Source: Anaeromyces robustus
Lineage: Eukaryota; Neocallimastigomycota; Neocallimastigomycetes; Neocallimastigales; Neocallimastigaceae
Assembly: GCA_002104895.1 (NCBI GenBank)
Contig: MCFG01000301.1
Location: 57,501 to 87,063, forward strand
Direction: 5' to 3'
DNA length: 29,563 nt
The first letter of the stretch is position 1. Each line of letters starts with the position of its first letter. The notes under the pieces are model-generated. The model ran no database searches and was not told where the DNA came from. It saw only the letters and a program-made list of their open reading frames with translations. A program made the translations under genes and the position numbers. Below, in pieces: positions 23,508 through 29,563 of this stretch.

Positions 23508-24182
23508 TGTTAAGTTTCCAACTGGATTATTTTCTAATTTAAATAAGTCTACTAGGTCGAATGACTAATTATATAGTTTTTATAATTAAATAGTTTTTAT
23601 AATTAAATAATATTTAAATAATAACTAAATTAATTGTAATGCAAATAACACAATATTTATTTAATAATAATAATAACACTTTAAGATTAACTTTTTAATA
23701 GTAAATTTTATTTAAAAATAAGATATTGATAATATTAATATAACTATATAATTCAGGTGTTAATAACCTTACAAAGAACATTAAATATAACTTTATGTTA
23801 TGTTCTTTTATACTTTGTAAGTTTGATAATATTAATATTAATACATTAATTTAATACATTAATTTAAAGTGATACGTTAACGTATAATATAATTAATAAT
23901 TTGTAATATAATAAGTTATTAATATCGATATTAAATAGTAATAAAATTAATATATTATTCAATATAATTGAATATATATAAATAATATATATATTAAAAT
24001 ATATTATTAGATTATTTAAATAATCTTAAATTATAATATTTAAAATAAAATATTATAATAATAATTATTATATATAATTATTATAAAAAATTATTAATAA
24101 TTATTATAATAAATAATAATATTATATATCAAAATAATTGAAATTATAAATTCTAATTTCAATTGCACTTGATGTCTTGACA
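23508..24182 (-). mobile_element. 3' LTR, 675 bp, TG...CA ends
   Basis: On the minus strand it starts TGTCAAGACATC directly after the polypurine tract and ends AACTTAACA. The two ends form the short terminal inverted repeat TGTYAAG/CTTRACA expected of LTRs. It contains a clear TATA box on the minus strand, a perfect 14-bp palindrome ATACGTTAACGTAT at 23872-23885, and a tandem TATAGTTTTTATAATTAAA-type repeat near 23573-23610. The boundaries come from the TG/CA ends and the polypurine tract, since the 5' LTR is not available for comparison. Confidence 0.78.
23805..23812 (-). promoter_or_regulatory. LTR TATA box (TATAAAAG)
   Basis: TATAAAAG on the minus strand, about 370 bases into the LTR in its transcriptional direction. 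It sits between inverted-repeat arms TTACAAAG (23770-23777) and CTTTGTAA (23813-23820). A promoter in this 3' LTR copy would fire toward the 3' end of NST1. Confidence 0.55.
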
Positions 24183-24194
24183 ACTCCCTCTCCT
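24183..24194 (-). other. Polypurine tract (AGGAGAGGGAG), plus-strand primer for reverse transcription
   Basis: A minus-strand purine run directly adjacent to the TG start of the LTR. Its G content is striking against the AT-rich surroundings. Position and composition match the polypurine tract of Ty3/gypsy elements. Confidence 0.85.
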
Positions 24195-24716
24195 AAAAAA
24201 TCGGATTCCAGACGATTGTCTAATAATAAATAATATATAAAATTGATATATATAATTTTTTGAAATTTTTTGAAATTTAGATTTCAAAATTTTTAAGTGT
24301 CAATTTAACAATCTTAGAAACTTTCGAGTGGCCATTTCGAAAATTTCAAAATTGTTATTTTGTGACCAAAATAAAATTTTAATATAAAAAATATATGTAA
24401 AAACAATGTTTATAATATTTTTAAGAATTTTTGTGTTTTAAAATGTTGAAAATTGAAATTTTGAAATTTTTTGAAATTTCAATTTCGAAATTAAATTGTT
24501 AATTTTGTGAAATTTAAAAAATAAATTTTTTAATAATTGTTGTAAGATGTATAAAAATAAATTTTTAATTAAAAATAGTTAAAATTATTGAATTTAAAAA
24601 TTTTTTAAATTTTGAAATTTCAATTGTGATGGAAAATGGTCAATTGAAATTTTGAAAAAATTTTTTGAAATATACTATAAGTAAAAAATATAATAAAATA
24701 AAAATTTAATAAAAAT

Positions 24717-24775
<59 letters not shown>

Positions 24776-24778
24776 TTT
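24195..24778 (-). other. Untranslated 3' part of the retrotransposon with A54 and a GAAATTT-motif cluster
   Basis: About 580 bases lie between the chromodomain stop and the polypurine tract, with no coding sequence. A 54-base homopolymer (T on the plus strand, A on the element's sense strand) occupies 24719-24772. The remainder, mainly 24250-24670, is dense in the near-palindromic heptamer GAAATTT/AAATTTC. Confidence 0.75.
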
Positions 24779-24931
24779 TTAATTATAACTGATACTAGTA
24801 TATGTTCTTCCATTTTTTAAATATTCTAAATATATTCTTTGATTTCTTGGGTTATCTTCAACTTCACTAGAAGGAACCCAATTAGACGCAGTTCTATATT
24901 TATATCTTACTCTATATTCATAACATTTCTT
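24779..24931 (-). pseudogene. Chromodomain remnant, out of frame with pol
   Basis: An open frame of 50 codons to a TAA, with the chromodomain-like pattern YEYRVRYKYR, then NWVPSSEV, then an acidic/Asn turn and a C-terminal helix ending IYLEYLKNG. It overlaps the pol stop at 24907 and is in a different frame. The stretch normally linking the GPY/F motif to the chromodomain, and the first strand of the domain, are missing. This suggests a small deletion with frameshift in this copy. Chromodomains of chromovirus integrases bind methylated histone H3 and guide insertion (family knowledge). Confidence 0.7.
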
Positions 24932-27900
24932 TTATAATTATTATTCTTTAAAACTTCAGTTACTTTATAAGGTCCATATTTACAAGGAGCTAATTTTGAA
25001 CTATCTTCTATATTCAGAGAAGGTGGCGTCTGAATCCAAACTCTATTTCCAACTTCAAAGACAGGAGGTTCCATTCTTTTCTTATCTGCGTGTCTTTTAT
25101 ATAGTTCTTTAGATCTTAATAACACTTCTTTAATATGATTAAAGTTAACAATTAAGTCTTTAATAATTTTTCTATTTGTATCTATATCTGGAAGTAAATA
25201 ATTTTCATCCATAGAAGGGTGGAAGCCATAATTTATAAAGAAAGGTGTTTCTTTTGTTGATTCATTAACAGAGTTGTTATACGCAAACTCAGCGAGGTGT
25301 ATCCAATCAATCCAATCATCATGATAATAAGCTCTAGAATACGCTCTAAGATATTGTTCTATAAAAGAATTGGACCTTTCAACTTGTCCAACAGTTTCAT
25401 GATGGTCGGTTGTAGCTATTTTAGTAGTTATACTTAAGAATTCCATAATATCTTGCCAAAGTGCACTTGTAAATTGTGATCCACGGTCTGTATAGATGTC
25501 ACTTGGAAGGCCGTATAGTTTAAAAATATTTTCTATGAACGCTTTTGCAGTTTGTTTTGCGTCTGGTATTTGCTTAAATGGAATAAGGTGGATCATTTTT
25601 GAAAACCTATCAACAACCACCATTAACACTGTATATCCTTTAGAAGGAGGAAGGCCACATAGAAAGTCAATTTCTATAGACTTCCAAGGTCTCTCTGGAG
25701 TTTCTAAAGGTTGTAAGAAGCCATATTTTCTATGTCTATTGTGCTTATTTCTTGCACAACTTTCACAAGAATTTACAAATTTGGTAACGTCATCTTTAAT
25801 TTTGGGCCACCAGAAGTTACGTAGAATAAGTTCAAGTGTCCTCCTGATTCCAAGATGACCAGCGGCAGGCTTCTCGTGATATTTGGTTAAAATCTCCAAA
25901 CGCATCTTTTCAGGAATATAAATTAAATTATTATATAAAATTAAATCATCTTTCATTACAAACTTATTCATTTTTCTAAAAGGTCTATAGTTATAATCAT
26001 TTTTTGCATTATTAGGGCTGAAGTAAAGTCTAATATCATCGGCGGTAGCATCTGTTTTAGTTTCTTCTTTGATTCTTTCTAAAAGGTCGCTTACCACACC
26101 AATATAACTTGGAACTTCTTTAACATTTTTTATATCTAAAATGTATTCTTCTTTCTCTTCTTTATTATCTTTTATATAATCAGGTCTACGAGAAAGGCTA
26201 TCTGGCTTTCCATTCTTGTTTCCTTGGCGGTAGATTAATTCAAAGTCATACTCTTGGAAAAAGAGATGCCATCTATGTTGCCTTTGATTACCGATTTTTC
26301 CACCTAAAGTATAAATTAAATTACGGTGGTCGGTATAAACTACAACTTTATGTTTTGCACCTAATAATAGGTGTCTCCATGTGGCAAAAGCATCTCTAAT
26401 TGAAAGAAGTTCTTTATCTGTAATTGTATAATTCAACTCTGCATCATGTAAACTTCTTGAATAATATGCAACTGGATGTAATATTCCTTCACTATCTTTT
26501 TGTGATAAGATAGCTCCAATTGCAAAATTACTAGCATCACATTCAACAATAAATTGTTTGCTAGTATCTGGATGCATGAGTATTGGCGCAGAAGTCAACT
26601 TCTTTTTTAATTCTTGGAATGATTTTTCACATTTATCATTCCATTTAAATTTAACATTCTTTTTTGTTAAGTTATGTAAGGGTTTTGCAATATTTGCAAA
26701 ACTTTTAACGAATCTTCTATAATAATTACAAAGACCAAGGAATCTTTGTACATCTTTAATACATTTTGGTTGTGGCCAATCTTGCACAGATTTTATTTTC
26801 TTTGGATCTGTAGCCACACCATCACCAGATAAGATATGTCCTAAAAACTCTACTTTAGGAAGATCAAATTCACACTTTTCTAATTTAGCATATAAATTAT
26901 TTTTTAATAACGTTTCCAAAATAGTGTGAACTTGTTTATGATGTTCTTCCAAATTATTAGAATATATTAAGATATCGTCTAGATAAAGGATTACTGATTT
27001 CTCTAGGAATGGTCTTAAAATAGAATTAATAAATGATTGAAAAGTTGCAGGAGCATTTTTTAATCCAAAAGGCATTACTAAATATTCATAATGCCCATAA
27101 TTTGTAATGAAGGCGGTTTTATATTCATCACCTTCTTTAATTCTAATTAGATTATACGCAGAACGTAAATCTAATTTTGTAAAATATTTGGCTCCTTTAA
27201 CTTTATCAATAATATCAGTAATTAATGGAAGAGGGTAGGAATTTCTAATGGTCACCGCATTTAATTTTTTGTAATCCACACATAACCGAAGAGAACCATC
27301 TTTCTTCCTTTGGAAAAGCACAGGGTACCCAGCTGGAGATTCTGAAGGGCGAATGAATCCTTTCTTCAAATTTTCTTCTATATATTTCTTCAAAGCTTCA
27401 TTTTCTTCTTCAGTTAATTTGTAAATTGGGCCATAGTGTAGAGAAGCGTCCTTCTCCAGCACTATTTTACAGTCAGTTAAGCGGTGTGGTGGTAGTTTAT
27501 CAGCTTCTTTCTTGCTGAAAACAGTAGCTATATCTCGATATTGAATAGGAACTTTTTCAATATCGAAATCTTCCTCTTCTTCATCTTCTTCAAGATTTTC
27601 AGAAAAGAATGAAAGAACTAATAAATTATAATTATTCTTATTTTTCTTTTTCTTTTTATTATTTTTTAAATGATCTTTTAATGAAAGAACATTATATTTA
27701 ACAATTAATTTATTATTGGAATTATTTTTATTATTTGAAAAATTTTTATTATTATTAAAATTATTAAAATTTTTATTATTTGAATTAAATTTATTATATA
27801 AATTATTATTATATTGCAATATATTATGATTATTATAAAATTTTTTATTATTATTTTTATTATTATAATTTGATGAATTCTTATTGGTTGAATTTTTATA

Positions 27901-28545
27901 AAATTTTTTTGTAAAATTTTTTGTTAAATTTTTATTAATAAAATTTTTTTTCACTTTTTTATTATAAAAATAATTTTTTGAAATTTTTTGATTTAAAATA
28001 CTTTTTGAAAAACTTTTGTTTTTATTTAAAAAATATGAATAATTTAAGTTAGAATATAAATAATTATTATTATAATTATAATGAATTTTGTATTTTTGCA
28101 TAAATTTATTTCCTATTAATAATTCAATAGGAATATTATCGGTTATTAAAAACTTTTCTTCAAAATAAACAAAATGAAAATTATTATTTAATTTTAATTT
28201 TAATTGAAATTTTAAATTTATATATTGATTTATTGTTGTTGTAGCTCCAGAAATACCTTTAATTATAATTTTTTTTGATAAAGGTTTTGGAGTTACATTT
28301 AATTTTTTGATAAGCTTATTGTTTATAAAATTACATAATGAACCACAGTCTAACATAGATTCACATGTAATTTTATTATTTTGGTTTTTGTTTACATCAT
28401 TTTTATTTTTACTTTTTGTGGGAAAATATGTGGTAAAAATAAAAAATGATGTGGGTAATTTCCCGCTTGATATTACATCAAAATTTGGGAAATTATAATT
28501 GATTATTTTTGAATTTTGGGACTCCAAAGGAAGTCCATAACTTAG
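24907..28545 (-). CDS. pol: Ty3/gypsy Pol polyprotein (protease, RT, RNase H, integrase)
   Basis: Open from the CTA codon at 28545, where the -1 frame begins, to TAA at 24907-24909: 1212 residues. No ATG opens it, so it is expected as a Gag-Pol frameshift product. In order, counting from the TTG at 28527: an aspartic protease with active-site DCG at about residue 60; an Asn/Lys-rich linker (about 150-300); reverse transcriptase from about 355, with SAYNLIRIKEGDEYKTAF, VMPFGLKNAPATFQ and catalytic YLDD at about 514; RNase H with VECDASNFAIGA at about 657 and YTDHRNL; an HHCC zinc finger (H-x6-H, CESC) at about 890-930; an integrase core with the DDE residues in IDFLCG (about 951), YTDRGSQF (about 1012) and GQVERSN (about 1049); and a GPY/F motif (KYGPYKV) near the end. 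The frame is then lost, cutting the chromodomain off. Confidence 0.92.
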   Translation of the reverse strand, partial: LSYGLPLESQNSKIINYNFPNFDVISSGKLPTSFFIFTTYFPTKSKNKNDVNKNQNNKITCESMLDCGSLCNFINNKLIKKLNVTPKPLSKKIIIKGISGATTTINQYINLKFQLKLKLNNNFHFVYFEEKFLITDNIPIELLIGNKFMQKYKIHYNYNNNYLYSNLNYSYFLNKNKSFSKSILNQKISKNYFYNKKVKKNFINKNLTKNFTKKFYKNSTNKNSSNYNNKNNNKKFYNNHNILQYNNNLYNKFNSNNKNFNNFNNNKNFSNNKNNSNNKLIVKYNVLSLKDHLKNNKKKKKNKNNYNLLVLSFFSENLEEDEEEEDFDIEKVPIQYRDIATVFSKKEADKLPPHRLTDCKIVLEKDASLHYGPIYKLTEEENEALKKYIEENLKKGFIRPSESPAGYPVLFQRKKDGSLRLCVDYKKLNAVTIRNSYPLPLITDIIDKVKGAKYFTKLDLRSAYNLIRIKEGDEYKTAFITNYGHYEYLVMPFGLKNAPATFQSFINSILRPFLEKSVILYLDDILIYSNNLEEHHKQVHTILETLLKNNLYAKLEKCEFDLPKVEFLGHILSGDGVATDPKKIKSVQDWPQPKCIKDVQRFLGLCNYYRRFVKSFANIAKPLHNLTKKNVKFKWNDKCEKSFQELKKKLTSAPILMHPDTSKQFIVECDASNFAIGAILSQKDSEGILHPVAYYSRSLHDAELNYTITDKELLSIRDAFATWRHLLLGAKHKVVVYTDHRNLIYTLGGKIGNQRQHRWHLFFQEYDFELIYRQGNKNGKPDSLSRRPDYIKDNKEEKEEYILDIKNVKEVPSYIGVVSDLLERIKEETKTDATADDIRLYFSPNNAKNDYNYRPFRKMNKFVMKDDLILYNNLIYIPEKMRLEILTKYHEKPAAGHLGIRRTLELILRNFWWPKIKDDVTKFVNSCESCARNKHNRHRKYGFLQPLETPERPWKSIEIDFLCGLPPSKGYTVLMVVVDRFSKMIHLIPFKQIPDAKQTAKAFIENIFKLYGLPSDIYTDRGSQFTSALWQDIMEFLSITTKIATTDHHETVGQVERSNSFIEQYLRAYSRAYYHDDWIDWIHLAEFAYNNSVNESTKETPFFINYGFHPSMDENYLLPDIDTNRKIIKDLIVNFNHIKEVLLRSKELYKRHADKKRMEPPVFEVGNRVWIQTPPSLNIEDSSKLAPCKYGPYKVTEVLKNNNYKRNVMNIE

Positions 28546-28551
28546 TTTTTT
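28519..28551 (-). promoter_or_regulatory. Programmed -1 ribosomal frameshift signal between gag and pol
   Basis: On the minus strand the gag frame reads ACA AAA AAC TAA, giving a perfectly phased slippery heptamer A-AAA-AAC (28551-28545) immediately before the gag stop. Slipping back one base enters the pol frame at CTA. Eight bases later comes the stem-loop GGACTTCCTTTGGAGTCC (28536-28519): GGACT pairs with AGTCC and CC with GG, with one bulged T and a TTT loop. Heptamer, spacer and stem are the three standard parts of a -1 frameshift site. Confidence 0.82.
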
Positions 28552-29546
28552 GTTTTATTTTGATTTTTATTGTTGTTATTATAATTATTATAATTATTTT
28601 TATTATTATTATTATAATTATTATTATTATTATTATAATTATTATTATAATTATTGTTATAATTATTATTATTATTATTATTTCTACTATTAAAATTATA
28701 ATTTGAATTCTTCTTTTTTATATTCTTGCTACCACTACTATTTAATTTAATTCTACCTTTAATAGTAAGAGAATTTTCTAACAAAATACACTTAGTAAAT
28801 ATTGATTCTAAGGTAGAAGGGAATTCTTCCATTTGTTCAATTTCTTCTTGATATCTAGGATGAAGCCCATTATAAAAGAACATAGCAAGAGCTTCTTCAC
28901 TCAAAGAAAGACCACGAGAATGAGATCTAAACTCTTCTATATAATTGTTTATCTTTCCGTAAGTATGTTTAATTTTAGTAAGCTGAATTTTTGCTAATTT
29001 TTTGCTGGCAACATCTGAAAAGCTTTTTCTAATTTCATTAATTAATTCAGCCATGGAAGAAGGATCATTAGCGTTATACTTAGCCAAGTACCAATTTCTT
29101 GCGCCATCCCTTAAGCGAGATTTTATAAAGTTTATCTTCACTTCTTCTTGAACTGTATTATTAGGATAAGTTTTAAAAGTATCTTCACACAACTGACAAA
29201 ATAGATCAGTGTCAGTTGATTTACCAGTAAAGAATCCAGGTTCTGGCACTTGATTCAAATAAGTGGTCATGGGGTTTCTCATAATAACATCGTTGTCAAC
29301 ATCACGTTGAGTAATGTTTGATCTTGTTTCGATGTTATTATTAGGTCTTGGTGTTTCGGCACGTTCGGTAGGAATATCTACAAACACATCAGGCTCTTGA
29401 GCAGGAGTTTGACTATTGATAAACGAACTAATTTTCCCTATTTCTTGTAAAATAACATCGTTGTTATTCTGGAGAGTAGCAATGTGACTTTCTAACTGAG
29501 TTTTAAAATTATAAAATTGATCTGCAGAAATATAACTTTCATTCAG
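28542..29546 (-). CDS. gag: Ty3/gypsy Gag polyprotein, 5' end uncertain
   Basis: Open from 29546 (after an in-frame TAA at 29549-29547) to TAA at 28542, about 334 residues. There is no ATG near the 5' end of the frame, so the true start must be outside the window after a frameshift in this copy, or at an internal ATG. The capsid-like core has PEPGFFTGKSTDTDLF, SRLRDGARNWYLAKY, YIEEFRSHSRGLSLSEEAL and MFFYNGLHPRYQEEI, the usual retrotransposon gag pattern. The C-terminus is a run of Asn, Tyr and Lys with no CCHC zinc knuckle. The frame is -1 relative to pol. Confidence 0.85.
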   Translation of the reverse strand: MNESYISADQFYNFKTQLESHIATLQNNNDVILQEIGKISSFINSQTPAQEPDVFVDIPTERAETPRPNNNIETRSNITQRDVDNDVIMRNPMTTYLNQVPEPGFFTGKSTDTDLFCQLCEDTFKTYPNNTVQEEVKINFIKSRLRDGARNWYLAKYNANDPSSMAELINEIRKSFSDVASKKLAKIQLTKIKHTYGKINNYIEEFRSHSRGLSLSEEALAMFFYNGLHPRYQEEIEQMEEFPSTLESIFTKCILLENSLTIKGRIKLNSSGSKNIKKKNSNYNFNSRNNNNNNNYNNNYNNNYNNNNNNYNNNNKNNYNNYNNNNKNQNKTKN

Positions 29547-29563
29547 TTATTATTATTGTTCTG

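Larger units (their letters stand above)
23508..29563 (-). mobile_element. Ty3/gypsy chromovirus LTR retrotransposon, 5' end cut by window edge
   Basis: Reading on the minus strand from the right edge: gag, a -1 frameshift signal, pol (protease, reverse transcriptase, RNase H, integrase), a chromodomain remnant in another frame, an A-rich untranslated stretch, a polypurine tract and a 3' LTR. Integrase after RNase H defines Ty3/gypsy order, and the GPY/F motif plus chromodomain defines the chromovirus branch. gag and nearly all of pol are open, so the copy is fairly young. The damage at the chromodomain suggests it may not be fully functional. The 5' LTR and primer-binding site are not in the window. 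Confidence 0.9.

Noticed and set aside
25496-25858. Plus-strand 120-residue frame within the retrotransposon
   Set aside because: It is antisense to the integrase core and has no independent support.

Overview
This is extremely AT-rich nuclear DNA from a eukaryote. Its genes are split by many short GT-AG introns, its proteins carry long Asn, Lys and Gln runs, and it holds a Ty3/gypsy chromovirus. NST1, a fungal stress-response gene, together with TRAPPC9/Trs120 and the extreme A+T content, points to an anaerobic gut fungus (Neocallimastigomycota). That is inference; a dictyostelid-like genome is the main alternative, but the intron density and NST1 fit a fungus better.

Layout. (1) 1-4045, minus strand: the N-terminal ~944 codons of the TRAPP subunit TRAPPC9/Trs120, which I could assemble as 11 exons in one consistent frame; the C-terminus lies off the left edge. 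(2) 4046-5268: a divergent intergenic region. (3) 5269-15466, plus strand: a giant, Asn-rich, mostly disordered protein that I do not recognise. It looks like one 8.6 kb exon ending at a stop at 13900, but that stop overlaps a splice donor, and four further exons continue the frame to 15466 (about 3178 residues). (4) 15467-17817: gene-free AT-rich DNA. (5) 17818-22655, plus strand: an NST1/FAM193-type protein, 11 exons, 1196 residues, apparently lacking the family's Cys cluster. (6) 22656-23507: intergenic. (7) 23508 to the right edge, minus strand: a Ty3/gypsy LTR retrotransposon with 3' LTR, polypurine tract, a long untranslated A-rich stretch, a broken chromodomain, pol, and gag. The 5' LTR and primer-binding site lie beyond the window.

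The host genes have no obvious functional link: membrane trafficking, an unknown large protein, and a stress-response protein. The most mechanistic observation is a textbook -1 ribosomal frameshift signal joining gag to pol: a slippery A-AAA-AAC directly before the gag stop, then an 8-nt spacer and a stem-loop. Other points of interest are the spliced C-terminus of the giant gene, its nested tandem repeats and a dispersed helical motif, and the missing Cys cluster in NST1. I saw no tRNA, rRNA or CRISPR array.
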